Source: Bifidobacterium apri (GTDB taxonomy: Bacteria; Actinomycetota; Actinomycetes; Actinomycetales; Bifidobacteriaceae). Taken from it: a stretch of 64,000 nucleotides of DNA. Numbering within the stretch: the stretch's first letter is position 1; the number at the start of each line of letters is the position of its first letter. Positions 27,750-36,015 of this stretch are shown one piece after another. The position numbers and the translations under genes were made by a program. The notes below the pieces were generated by a model that did no database searches, was not told the origin of the DNA, and saw only the letters and a program-made list of their open reading frames with translations. The stretch is taken from positions 62,001 to 126,000 of the forward strand of contig NZ_WBSO01000005.1 in assembly GCF_009299485.1 (NCBI RefSeq), read 5' to 3'.

Positions 27750-28892
27750 ATGCAGTTGAAGAAGCATAATTCTAAGACTCCGCCCGAGCGCAAGCCGAAG
27801 TGGTTGAGGAAGGGTATTGCCCTTCTCACGGCTGTGGCGACTCTTGCCACGGGCGGCATCATTGCTTCCACAGCCTACGCTGGCGGTGGCGGCGGCAACG
27901 AAACGGCTGGACCGGGTGGAACCCCGAGCAAAAGCCGTGATGTTTGGTGGACATACAAGGATCAGGCGCTTTCCAACCCGAATGACGTGACCTCAGGCTC
28001 GTTCGGGTCTGCCGCATCTGATGCGCCGGTCTACGAGGCCTTTAAAGAAGCGGGTATTTCGGTCGATACCGAAGGACCGACCAAGATTACGGCGGCTCGC
28101 GAGCAGGCTTATAACGAGTGCGTGAACGGCTTCCACCAGCGTCATCCGGGTGAGGGTGACGGCGACTGCCGTGTGGTCGCGGTCGGTGCCATGTTGGGCG
28201 ACAACGCGTACCACGGCACTTCTTGGCAGGAGGACATAGCGTCCCACTGGGTCACGTATTGGGATCAATACATCAAGCCAGTTGAGTACAACTATGCCGG
28301 CACCCGGGGCTACCATGTTTATGCGCCATTTGAAGACGATAAGAGCATGTCCGTCCAGGGCATAATGAACGAGAGGGTGTGCGGTAACGCGGCTTCTTGC
28401 CCGGCAGAAAATAAAGCCGTTATAAACCAGTTGAGCATCGTGGTGATCGTTCTGGACAAGTACCAGCCTGCTGCGCCGATTGTGAAGTTCACCCCCACCA
28501 TCTCCACCGATGCCCCTCACATCATTCAGGAGGGGCAGTCCATCACCGACAAGGTGACGGTCGGCTTGAAGCTGGGTGACAAGTGGGCTGACGGCGTGAG
28601 CATCACGGCGAAGGGGTATTACTTCACCGGTTCGAAGGACGTGATCCTCAAGCAACGTCAATATACGGGCGATAAGACCGACGCCGGTTTCAAGGCTTAC
28701 CTCACCAATATCGAGAAGGCCGGAGGCGTGCAGCTGGGTGACCCGGTGACGTTGACGTTCACCGGGATTGGCAATCAGACAGCGACCCTCAATAAGAAGG
28801 CTCCCGCGAACACGTGGGGCACGTGGGTGTTCGACGGTAAAACCAGCGGAACGGTGGCGGGATTCGTCGGAGGGCGGTGTGCGCTCATATGA
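27750..28892 (+). CDS. secreted protein of unknown function, probably 3'-truncated
   Basis: The ATG at 27750 (MQLKKHNSKT) follows AAGGAG and gives 380 residues. A basic N-terminus, a hydrophobic core (GIALLTAVATLATGGIIA) and a likely AYA cleavage site form a signal peptide of about 44 residues. The mature part is hydrophilic with a beta-rich C-terminal half (residues ~240-375), as in bifidobacterial surface proteins. There is no LPXTG motif or C-terminal helix. The frame stops right where the oppositely oriented Rep relic ends (28885), and the last residues (GGRCALI) look like read-in, so the 3' end was probably lost. Confidence 0.78.
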   Translation: MQLKKHNSKTPPERKPKWLRKGIALLTAVATLATGGIIASTAYAGGGGGNETAGPGGTPSKSRDVWWTYKDQALSNPNDVTSGSFGSAASDAPVYEAFKEAGISVDTEGPTKITAAREQAYNECVNGFHQRHPGEGDGDCRVVAVGAMLGDNAYHGTSWQEDIASHWVTYWDQYIKPVEYNYAGTRGYHVYAPFEDDKSMSVQGIMNERVCGNAASCPAENKAVINQLSIVVIVLDKYQPAAPIVKFTPTISTDAPHIIQEGQSITDKVTVGLKLGDKWADGVSITAKGYYFTGSKDVILKQRQYTGDKTDAGFKAYLTNIEKAGGVQLGDPVTLTFTGIGNQTATLNKKAPANTWGTWVFDGKTSGTVAGFVGGRCALI

Positions 28893-29440
28893 TGTCCTCG
28901 GCCCTCAGGCTGTCGTCGAGTCCGATGAGATGGAAGCGCCCGGCCGGGGCTTGCTCGGGGTCGCCGAGGTAGTCGGAGATCTCGTTGGGGTCGTAGCGGT
29001 GCATGCCGCCCTGTCTGGTCATGTAGATGACCTGGCGGAACTTTCTGAACATCGCCTTGCGTTGGGGCCGTTCGATCTCGCTATACAGTTCGTTGAGGGG
29101 CAGGTTGCTCACGATCCACACGGTATCGTACATGGCGATCCGGTTGTGGTAGCGGGCGGCCAGAGTGGTGCGCCACCGGTCGGTGACGTTCAAGAGCTGG
29201 TCGAACGGCAGCGTGCCGGCGAACTCGTCCATCAGCAGCACCTTCTGGTTCTCGTAGCCGTCGAAGGGATGCTGGTAGTCGCTGACGCGGTACACGTCCT
29301 CGGGCGCATATTTGTTCATCACATAGGAGGTCTTGCCCACGCCCGTCTGCCCGTACAGGTAGTAGACCTCGATGTCGCGGCTGCTGCTGGAGTTGTAGAT
29401 CGACCTGTCCCTTGCCTCGATGAGCCGCGAGAGCCATCCA
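28885..29440 (-). pseudogene. C-terminal (helicase) half of a CRESS-type plasmid Rep, 5'-truncated
   Basis: On the minus strand an open frame encodes about 185 residues of a superfamily 3 helicase. Motifs in order are Walker A GQTGVGKT (within IEVYYLYGQTGVGKTSY), Walker B VLLMDEFAG and motif C VWIVSNLPL. This layout is typical of Rep proteins of rolling-circle CRESS-DNA viruses and related bacterial plasmids, including some from Bifidobacterium. The N-terminal HUH nickase domain is missing. Coherent Rep sequence begins near 29440 (GWLSRLIEARDRS), where a recombinase fragment in another frame ends. A GTG at 29340 lies inside Walker A and is not a real start. It is a relic. Confidence 0.8.
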
Positions 29441-29441
29441 G

Positions 29442-29591
29442 CTAGGCATACGCCAACGCCTCCGCGCCAAGAGGGAACCTCCTGCCCCCCCTCTTGCCCG
29501 GCTCCTTCGGATTGGGATACCGCGCCAACAGATACGTGGGCACGCCATTGCGGTTCTTCCTCTTCACCACTGAACCGAACCGTCTGCTCAA
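29442..29591 (-). pseudogene. N-terminal fragment of a tyrosine recombinase (integrase)
   Basis: The TTG at 29591 follows AGGAGAAGAGG and opens 49 codons starting MSRRFGSVVKRKNRNG, then GVPTYLLARYPNP and GRRFPLGAEALAYA, ending at TAG 29442. The pattern FGSV.KRKNG..Y.ARYP, then an EA.A segment, is that of the Arm-binding N-terminus of actinobacterial phage/ICE integrases. The catalytic domain is absent. The frame breaks exactly where Rep sequence starts, so this is a junction fragment. The intact ribosome-binding site suggests a 5' end still in its original context. Confidence 0.65.
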
Positions 29592-29741
29592 ACCTCTTCT
29601 CCTGCGTACGGGGCTAGCCTTCCCGCAACGGCCGGCGATACCCCCAGATGATACCCCAAGGCGCGCAAACCGACACAAACAGAGCCACCGAGACACGAAC
29701 ACCAAACCATCACAAACCAAGTAAAACCCGCAAAACGCAAC

Positions 29742-29776
29742 AAAAACGGGGCTCCCGAACCAAATCGGAAACCCCG
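29742..29776 (-). terminator. Rho-independent terminator of gdhA
   Basis: On the minus strand CGGGGTTTCCGA pairs with TTCGGGAGCCCCG (small internal mismatch) and is followed by a U-run (complement of the A-run 29742-29746), about 70 bases past the gdhA stop. Confidence 0.75.
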
Positions 29777-29791
29777 CAAACACAGCCCAGT

Positions 29792-29837
29792 CTGCTGCTG
29801 TCTACGCTGAACAGCCAGCCAGCGTAGACAGCAGCAG
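29792..29837. repeat. perfect 18-bp inverted repeat after gdhA
   Basis: CTGCTGCTGTCTACGCTG and its exact complement surround a 10-base loop just past the gdhA stop. The inner GTCTACGCT resembles the GTCTACGC variant of repeat family A (32107, 32264, 62929). Confidence 0.8.
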
Positions 29838-29844
29838 AAGAGGA

Positions 29845-31191
29845 TCAGAAAATACCCTGCGCGACCATCGCGTTCGCGACCTTGACGAAGCCGGCGGCAT
29901 TCGCACCGAGCATCAGATCGCCCTCGTGACCATACTCCTTCGCGGCGTTCAGGGAATTCGCCACGATGTCTTCCATGATCTGCTTGAGCTTGGCATCGAC
30001 CTCGTCAAAGGTCCAGCTCAGTCGATACGAGTTCTGACTCATCTCCAAGCCGGATACGGCCACACCGCCCGCGTTGGCGGCCTTTGCGGGGCCATACAGC
30101 AGCTTTGCGCCCTGATATACGGCGATGGCTTCCGGCGTGCTGGGCATATTCGAGCCTTCGCACACGACCGTGCAACCGTTGTCAACAAGTGCACGGGCGG
30201 ATTCACCGTCAATTTCGTTCTGCGTGGCGCACGGCAGTGCGATATCGCACGGCACGGTCCACACATTACGGCAATCATCGTGATATTCGGAACCGGGAAC
30301 ACGCTCCGCATACTCCTTGATGCGCCCGCGGTGACCGAGCTTGATGTCCTTGACCACATCCAGGTCGATGCCCTTGGGATCATAGACATAGCCGTTCGAA
30401 TCGGAGCATGTGACGACTTTGGCGCCCAGACGCTGTGCCTTTTCAATCGCGAAAATCGCGACATTGCCGGAACCGGAGACGACGACGGTCTTGCCTCGGA
30501 AGGAATCGTTGCGCAGGACGCGCAGCGCTTCCTGCGTGTAGTAGCACAGCCCGTAGCCGGTCGCCTCGGTGCGTGCCAGCGAGCCGCCGAATTCCAAACC
30601 TTTGCCGGTGAGCACGCCGGAGTATTCGTCGCGGATGCGCTTGTATTGGCCGAACAGGTAGCCGATTTCGCGGGCGCCGACATTGATGTCGCCGGCGGGA
30701 ACATCGGTGAACTGGCCGATATGACGCTGCAACTCGGTCATGAACGCTTGGCAGAAGCGCATCACCTCACCGTCGGAACGGCCCTTCGGATTGAAATCAG
30801 AGCCGCCCTTGCCGCCGCCCATGGGCAGACCGGTCAGGGAATTCTTGAGAATCTGTTCAAAACCAAGGAACTTGATTACGGATTCGTTCACGGTCGGGTG
30901 GAAGCGCAAACCGCCCTTATACGGGCCAATGGCGGAGTTGAATTGCACGCGGTAGCCGCGATTCACCTGGACATGGCCTTCGTCGTCCGTCCAAGCGACA
31001 CGGAACTTCACCAGACGCTCCGGCTCGACGAACCGTTCCAGCACACCGTTACGCTCATATTCAGGGTGCTTGGCGACGACCGGTTCCAAGCTTTCGAACA
31101 CTTCACGGACAGCTTGCAGGAATTCAGGCTGATCGCCGTCGCGACGTTCCACTTGCGCATACACGCGTTTGACATACTCTTCAGTGAGCAT
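29845..31191 (-). CDS. gdhA: NADP-type glutamate dehydrogenase
   Basis: This enzyme converts 2-oxoglutarate and ammonia to glutamate with NADPH, a main route of nitrogen assimilation. The 448-residue length fits the bacterial hexameric small-subunit type. Conserved segments are GPYKGGLRFHPTVN, LPMGGGKGGSDF (catalytic Lys region), PAGDINVGAREIG and the Rossmann motif VSGSGNVA. The start ATG at 31191 is preceded by GGGGAGAG. It diverges from mscL. Confidence 0.96.
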   Translation of the reverse strand: MLTEEYVKRVYAQVERRDGDQPEFLQAVREVFESLEPVVAKHPEYERNGVLERFVEPERLVKFRVAWTDDEGHVQVNRGYRVQFNSAIGPYKGGLRFHPTVNESVIKFLGFEQILKNSLTGLPMGGGKGGSDFNPKGRSDGEVMRFCQAFMTELQRHIGQFTDVPAGDINVGAREIGYLFGQYKRIRDEYSGVLTGKGLEFGGSLARTEATGYGLCYYTQEALRVLRNDSFRGKTVVVSGSGNVAIFAIEKAQRLGAKVVTCSDSNGYVYDPKGIDLDVVKDIKLGHRGRIKEYAERVPGSEYHDDCRNVWTVPCDIALPCATQNEIDGESARALVDNGCTVVCEGSNMPSTPEAIAVYQGAKLLYGPAKAANAGGVAVSGLEMSQNSYRLSWTFDEVDAKLKQIMEDIVANSLNAAKEYGHEGDLMLGANAAGFVKVANAMVAQGIF

Positions 31192-31548
31192 AGCTCTCCC
31201 CTCATTGGTCGGGTTATTGATAAGACGGTTTTATTCTAAGCGCGGGCGTATATGCCGGCAAGAGCATGTGCGGCGATTTCCGCCCTTTGGACATGAGACA
31301 GACGGTGAAATGTACACAAATACGGGAAGGTCTGGCTTCATCAGGCGTGTCGCGCCACCAATCCCTGCCCGCCGGACGGTACGATGGCAACCAGGCGCTG
31401 TATCCACAGCCCACGTCGACTGCATTTCCCTTGGCGGACGCCGGCGGCGCACCACCTGACGAATTGTCGTCCTGAATGCCGGTAAACGGACAACATTGGA
31501 ACCATCCAGTATGACCATCAGTCACATTCATACGAATCGAGAACAACA
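31192..31548. other. gdhA-mscL divergent spacer
   Basis: About 355 bases hold the divergent upstream regions of gdhA and mscL. I see no convincing gene, repeat or riboswitch fold. Confidence 0.6.
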
Positions 31549-32016
31549 ATGATAGACGGATTCAAGAAATTCATCGCCCGTGGCAACATGATCGACATGG
31601 CCGTCGGTGTAGTGATGGGCGCTGCAGTCACCGCTGTGGTGAACTCCATCGTCAACAACCTGATCAACCCGCTCATCGCCATGATCTTCGGCAAACCCAA
31701 TATGGACGGGCTGCTCGCCTTCACCTTCAATGGTGCGACCGTGTCCTTCGGCGCGATTCTCAGCGCGCTGCTGAACTTCCTGATTGTTGCGGCGGCTGTG
31801 TACTTCTGCATTCTGGTGCCGATCAACAAGCTGCGGGATATGTCGGAGGCGTTGATTGCCAAGGCCAAAGGCGAAGCGGACGCCAAGGCTGAAGAAGAGC
31901 AGGAACAGAAGCTGAGCAACGACGAAGAGACCGTGCTGTTGCTGCGTGAGATCCGTGACCAGCTTGCCAAGCAGAATGGGGAAGCCGCCGCAGATATTCC
32001 GTCTGGCGTGCGCTGA
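31549..32016 (+). CDS. mscL: large-conductance mechanosensitive channel MscL
   Basis: MscL opens under membrane tension to release solutes on osmotic downshock. The N-terminal amphipathic helix MIDGFKKFIARGNMIDMAVG leads into TM1 (VGVVMGAAVTAVVNSIVNNLI), which has the small residues of the gate. TM2 is ALLNFLIVAAAVYFCILVP. The C-terminal bundle helix (LLLREIRDQLAKQN) closes the cytoplasmic side. The 155 residues are typical. A 7-base tandem array starts right after the stop. Confidence 0.96.
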   Translation: MIDGFKKFIARGNMIDMAVGVVMGAAVTAVVNSIVNNLINPLIAMIFGKPNMDGLLAFTFNGATVSFGAILSALLNFLIVAAAVYFCILVPINKLRDMSEALIAKAKGEADAKAEEEQEQKLSNDEETVLLLREIRDQLAKQNGEAAADIPSGVR

Positions 32017-32020
32017 CACG

Positions 32021-32104
32021 CGAAACCCGAACCCCGAACCCTGAACCTTGACCCCTGAACCTCTGAACCTCTGAACCTCGAACCCTGAACCCTGAACCCC
32101 GACC
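32021..32104. repeat. heptamer tandem array (CGAACCC/TGAACCC)
   Basis: About eleven head-to-tail copies of a 7-base unit (YGAACCY, two copies with an extra base) begin five bases after the mscL stop. Variants alternate between CGAACCC, TGAACCC and TGAACCT. Confidence 0.9.
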
Positions 32105-32106
32105 TT

Positions 32107-32310
32107 CCCAAACTGTCTACGCCTGTGTGCCCGTTTGCGTAGCTGGTTTGTGGGTGTTTCCAAACTGGTGATGTTGGCGGGTTCCTGAGCGTGGCTGGTT
32201 TGTGGGTGTTTCCAAACTGGTGATGTTGGAGGGCTCTTGAGCGTGGCTGGTTTGTGAGAGATTCCAAACTGTCTACGCTTGGGAGGCTGTTTGCGTAGCT
32301 GGTTTGTGGG
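32107..32310. repeat. four tandem hairpins of repeat family A
   Basis: Four units of about 48 bases start at 32107, 32159, 32212 and 32264. Each has a left arm CCAAACTG and a right arm GCGT(A/G)GCTGGTTTGTG. Units 1 and 4 carry GTCTACGC; units 2 and 3 carry GTGATGTTGG. A lone half-copy (GCGTAGCTGGTTTGTGGG) lies near 32419. Confidence 0.88.
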
Positions 32311-32346
32311 GGTGGGCGGCAGGGATGTACTGGAACTGTCGTCCCC

Positions 32347-32392
32347 GCCTGCTTCTGCCGACGCTGAGAGCCCTGTCAGTGTCGGCAGAAGG
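32347..32392. repeat. hairpin repeat family B (CTTCTGCCGACGCTGA)
   Basis: CTTCTGCCGACGCTGA and TCAGTGTCGGCAGAAG form a 16-bp stem with one G-T pair around an 8-base loop. Two more copies are at 45860-45899 and 45912-45951. Confidence 0.85.
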
Positions 32393-32458
32393 TTGGGAAT
32401 TCGATAGGCGGCGGTTGTGCGTAGCTGGTTTGTGGGTGGAATACGTGGGAAATACGAT

Positions 32459-32500
32459 AACCCCCGGAACTCTGCTGAATTCAGGATTCCGGGGGTTTCT
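32459..32500 (-). terminator. hairpin downstream of tRNA-Ala
   Basis: AACCCCCGGAA and TTCCGGGGGTTT form an 11-bp stem just past the tRNA-Ala 3' end, with a further inner pairing around GAATTC. It could act in both directions. Confidence 0.75.
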
Positions 32501-32504
32501 GTTG

Positions 32505-32577
32505 TGGAGCTAGCCGGGTTCGAACCGGCGACCCTCTGCTTGCAAAGCAGATGCGCTACCAGCTGCGCTATAGCCCC
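32505..32577 (-). tRNA. tRNA-Ala (anticodon TGC)
   Basis: A 73-base cloverleaf on the minus strand starts GGGGCTATAGCGC. It has the anticodon stem-loop CTGCTTTGCAAGCAG (anticodon TGC) and the T-loop GGTTCGAACC. It ends CTAGCTCCA, pairing with the 5' GGGGCTA with one wobble. The extra A after the acceptor may be the discriminator; a full CCA is not encoded. Confidence 0.95.
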
Positions 32578-32582
32578 GTGTG

Positions 32583-32618
32583 AAAAAAAGAGCGGCTCGC
32601 TGGCCGCTGATTTTTTCG
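32583..32618 (-). terminator. terminator between tRNA-Ile and tRNA-Ala
   Basis: On the minus strand AGCGGCCAGCGAGCCGCT forms a stem and is followed by a run of seven U. An A-run on the other side makes it look bidirectional. Confidence 0.8.
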
Positions 32619-32621
32619 ACG

Positions 32622-32695
32622 TGGGCCCGGGAGGACTTGAACCTCCGACCTCATCCTTATCAGGGATGCGCTCTAACCACCTGAGCTACGGGCCC
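32622..32695 (-). tRNA. tRNA-Ile (anticodon GAT)
   Basis: A 74-base cloverleaf on the minus strand has acceptor stem GGGCCCG/CGGGCCC. The D-arm is AGCTCAGGTGGTTAGAGC, the anticodon loop CTGATAA gives GAT, and the T-loop is GGTTCAAGTCC. It lies upstream of tRNA-Ala, with a terminator between them. No rRNA gene is nearby. Confidence 0.96.
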
Positions 32696-32958
32696 GATCC
32701 ATACGCTAAAAGCGCACAAGCAGATATAATACCATATTTGGGACTTCCGTCAACCTGGGTCCATCCGGCGTGTCGGGATTGGATCTGATCGGTTGTTGTC
32801 TGATTATTCGCACCTGACGGACATGCTGATGCATCGATGTCATGACGGGCATCCCTGCAGCACATCGGGCGGTAAGCACCGTTAACGGTGCCCGCGCGAA
32901 CCCCGGCATGCAATGCTTAGACGCCGGCACTTCTTCGGCATCGACTACGCTGATGGGC

Positions 32959-33645
32959 ATGTGTGGACGATTCGCGGCAGAGCTTGATTACCCTGAAATT
33001 GCACAGATGCTGCACGCACAACCGTCCGCCGGATTGCCGAAACGGTCATGGAACATCAGTCCCACTCAAACCATAGCAATCGTCGGACAAGACGCGCATG
33101 GCGTCAATCACCTTGCCCCGGCTTACTGGTCGCTGATTCCGCCCGCCGCCGAATCAAAGAAACTCCCCTACCCCACATTCAATGCGCGCATCGAATCGGC
33201 GCTTGACAAACCGACCTTCGCACAAGCTGCCAAACATAATCGCGCCATCATCCCCGTATCTGGCTACTACGAGTGGACGCCGGATCGCGAACCCTACTAC
33301 TTCCATGCGAACGACAACCATCCATTGCTGCTGCTTGGCTTGTATTCCTGGTGGAAGCCCCGGGAACAAGCACATGCCACGTGGCTGCTCACCGCAACCA
33401 TCCTGACGCGTGACTCGGTCGGCATCGCCGCGCAGGTACACAATCGGATGCCAGTGCTGACCGACACGCAACACGCTCAGGAATGGCTCAATCGCGACAT
33501 TCCCGGAGATGATATTCTCCCCGCGGCATCCTCACGCGGGGCGGCGTTGTCGCAGACATTGCTGGCGTGCCACCGTGTCGCGCCGTTGCACGGTGACGGT
33601 CCGGAACTCACCGAGCCGTATGATGACATGATGTTGCGCTTCTGA
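32959..33645 (+). CDS. SRAP (HMCES/YedK-type) abasic-site processing protein
   Basis: SRAP proteins form a thiazolidine crosslink with abasic sites in single-stranded DNA, shielding them. The true start is fixed by chemistry: the catalytic Cys must be residue 2, and the ATG at 32959 gives MCGRFAAE. Longer in-frame starts would bury it. The 228 residues include SWNISPTQ, the NARIES segment, SGYYEWT with the conserved Glu, and HNRMPV with the conserved His. It lies by itself between the tRNAs and the ygjP-like gene. Confidence 0.93.
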   Translation: MCGRFAAELDYPEIAQMLHAQPSAGLPKRSWNISPTQTIAIVGQDAHGVNHLAPAYWSLIPPAAESKKLPYPTFNARIESALDKPTFAQAAKHNRAIIPVSGYYEWTPDREPYYFHANDNHPLLLLGLYSWWKPREQAHATWLLTATILTRDSVGIAAQVHNRMPVLTDTQHAQEWLNRDIPGDDILPAASSRGAALSQTLLACHRVAPLHGDGPELTEPYDDMMLRF

Positions 33646-33715
33646 CCGCGGACCGTACCATCCGGTCGCATACGAATACCGTATGAGGAACCGGAAAACA
33701 GAAAGGACCCATGCC

Positions 33716-34489
33716 GTGACCTACCGACGCCGCGTCTCAAGGCGCGTCATCTCGACCGACACCATCGATATCGACGGAATGACAGTCACGGTGATCCGCA
33801 AGCCGATCCGCAATATGTATCTGCGTGTCCAGCCGCCAAACGGCGACATCCGGGTGACCGCCCCCGCACGCATATCCGCCGGGCAAATCGTGACATTCGT
33901 CCATGCAAGACAGGAGTGGATCCGCGCCCAGCAACGAAAAATCCAGTACATGCAACGCGAGACGCGGCATTTGATCGAGGCCGTGGACGAAGACGATAAG
34001 CGGATAGCAACCGGTGAACGGTTGCCATCCCAAACCCAGACAGTGACACAAGCCGACGGGCAGCCGGGGCGGGAAAGCCATTCGGGAGACGACGGACAGC
34101 ACAATCCAGACAGACAGCTTCCAAGAAGCGGACACGCAGATGCCACGGTGTGGACCGATGAAGTCCAACGGTATGCCCGGCACACGCTGGAACAGCGGCT
34201 TCCCGCGTTGCTGGACCATTGGACGCGCGTAATCGGGCGCTCGCCGACGCGCATCACATTCCGCATCATGCGGTCGCGCTGGGGGTCGTGCACCCCCGCG
34301 ACAGGGCGAATCCGGCTGAACCTGCAACTGGGACTGATGGAACCGCGATTCCTGGAATATGTGCTGGTCCATGAAATGACCCACCTGTGGGTGGGCGGCC
34401 ATGGACCGAGGTTCCAGCAGCTGATGGACCGGTTCCTGCCCGGATGGCGTGACCTGCGTCGGGAACTCAACCAATACGCCGTGCTATAA
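33716..34489 (+). CDS. YgjP-like zinc metallopeptidase (DUF45)
   Basis: The GTG at 33716 (VTYRRRVSRR) has AAAGGA eight bases upstream, giving 257 residues. The family's zinc motif HEMTHLWVGGHGPRF (HExxH, then H) lies near residues 220-235, and RSRWGSCTPATGRIRLN is the conserved core. A ~50-residue hydrophilic insertion (about 100-150, Gln/Asp/Gly-rich) interrupts the domain. There is no signal peptide. Its substrates are unknown. It converges with the CorC-like gene, which ends 20 bases away. Confidence 0.9.
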   Translation: MTYRRRVSRRVISTDTIDIDGMTVTVIRKPIRNMYLRVQPPNGDIRVTAPARISAGQIVTFVHARQEWIRAQQRKIQYMQRETRHLIEAVDEDDKRIATGERLPSQTQTVTQADGQPGRESHSGDDGQHNPDRQLPRSGHADATVWTDEVQRYARHTLEQRLPALLDHWTRVIGRSPTRITFRIMRSRWGSCTPATGRIRLNLQLGLMEPRFLEYVLVHEMTHLWVGGHGPRFQQLMDRFLPGWRDLRRELNQYAVL

Positions 34490-34508
34490 GGCTGTGCGTG
34501 AGTGCTGC

Positions 34509-35879
34509 CTAACCTGCGATGTTGTCGCTTGGCTCGCCCGCCTTTGAGGATTTGTCGTTGTCGGCGATCTCCACATGGTCGGGCGAACCGCTTTTACGCA
34601 CTTCGATGGTCTCAATCCGACGTCCGTCGACCTTCGTGACAATCATGTCATAGCCGTCATCAGAGTGCAGAATATCGCCCACAGCGCCCATCTTGCCGGT
34701 GTGCGCGAGAAAATACCCGGCGACCGTCTCATACGGCCCATCTTCGAGCTCGATACCGGTCAAATCTGCGAAATCCTCGATGGTCATGCCGCCGTCGATC
34801 GTCGCCACACCATTGACGAAAGCCGTATCTGGAGCAGTTTTACCGTCCTTGGTTTCCGGCAGATCATACTCGTCATGGATATCGCCGACCAGTTCCTCGG
34901 TCATATCCTCGAGGGTCACAATGCCGTCCGTGCCGCCGTATTCGTCGATGACCACGGCAAGGTGAATGCCGCGTTTGCGCAGTAGTTCAAGGCTGGGCAG
35001 CAACTTCGACGTGCCCGGCAGGGAGATGCCTTCGCGTGTGATATCCGCCACGGTTTTCGCATGGGGGTCGCGCACATCCAGCAGGTCGCGCACATGCACG
35101 AAGCCAAGGACGTCATCGAAATCCTTGCCGGTGACCGGATACCGGGAATACGGCATTTCGCGCACGTATGCGGCGGCATCCTCAATGGTCATGTCGCCTT
35201 CGAGGAAGATGACATCGGCGCGCGGTCGCATCACTTCGGCCACAATCGTTTCAGACGCGTCGAATACGTCGTCCAGAATGGTGCGTTCATCCTTGCCGAG
35301 TCGCGTATTCGTGTTGACCAGCACACGCAGCTCCTCGTCGGAAACCTCGCTCTCCGTCTCGTTCGGATCGAAGCCGAGAAGACGGACCAAACCATTGGTG
35401 TTCTTGCCGATAAGCCAGTTGATCGGTTTGCAGATGGTCGCGAACACGTCGATTGCAGGCACCACCGCGCGTGCGATTTGTTCGGTGCGCTGCATGGCGA
35501 TACGTTTCGGCACCATTTCCGAGATGACGATTGAGCAGTAGGAGATGATAAGCGTCAACACGATGGTGGTCAGCGGTGCGGCGATATGCTGCGGAACACC
35601 CCAGCCGACCACAACAGGCACGATCATTGGAGATATTGCCGATTCGCCGAAGGACGCCGAGAGGAATCCAGACAGGGTGACGCCGAGCTGCACCGTGGAC
35701 AGGAAGGTGTTGGGGTCGCGTGCGATTCGTGCGACACGCGCCCCACGGGCATCCTCCTGCTCCATCTGATCAAGCTGCGACCCGCGCAGACTCACTAAAG
35801 CCAGCTCGGTGCCTGAAAACACCGATCCGAGCACGAGAAATACGAAGATCAGCAGGACATTCAACCACAGTGACGACAT
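34509..35879 (-). CDS. CNNM/CorC-family membrane protein with CBS pair
   Basis: The ATG at 35879 (MSSLWLNVLLIF) gives 456 residues. The N-terminal CNNM transmembrane domain (about 1-190) starts with a helix followed by SVFSGTELALVSLR. Two CBS domains (about 205-330) follow, with MRPRADVIFLE and IDEYGGTDGIVTLEDM. The C-terminal CorC_HlyC domain (about 345-425) binds small ligands. The family is linked to Mg2+/Co2+ efflux or tolerance, sometimes mis-called hemolysin. Substrate and direction of transport are not shown by the sequence. Confidence 0.92.
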   Translation of the reverse strand: MSSLWLNVLLIFVFLVLGSVFSGTELALVSLRGSQLDQMEQEDARGARVARIARDPNTFLSTVQLGVTLSGFLSASFGESAISPMIVPVVVGWGVPQHIAAPLTTIVLTLIISYCSIVISEMVPKRIAMQRTEQIARAVVPAIDVFATICKPINWLIGKNTNGLVRLLGFDPNETESEVSDEELRVLVNTNTRLGKDERTILDDVFDASETIVAEVMRPRADVIFLEGDMTIEDAAAYVREMPYSRYPVTGKDFDDVLGFVHVRDLLDVRDPHAKTVADITREGISLPGTSKLLPSLELLRKRGIHLAVVIDEYGGTDGIVTLEDMTEELVGDIHDEYDLPETKDGKTAPDTAFVNGVATIDGGMTIEDFADLTGIELEDGPYETVAGYFLAHTGKMGAVGDILHSDDGYDMIVTKVDGRRIETIEVRKSGSPDHVEIADNDKSSKAGEPSDNIAG

Positions 35880-36015
35880 GGCTTCCACTCTAGAAGAAGC
35901 GTCGGTCAAGCGGCGATCCTGCCGTGCGAGACTGTGAGACGCTGGCGAGTGGGAACGCCGTGGCAATCCAGATGGTCGGCGTGGAGCTTTCGTCCGAAAT
36001 TACGGGGTGGGGTCG

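Noticed and set aside
29081..29548. A 155-codon minus-strand frame overlapping the Rep relic
   Set aside because: It is a +1-frame reading of Rep sequence, rich in Arg/Pro, and carries none of the helicase motifs seen in the true frame.
32021..32310. Possible CRISPR array downstream of mscL
   Set aside because: The repeats are 7-base units followed by stem-loop units without unique spacers of constant length, and no cas genes are present.
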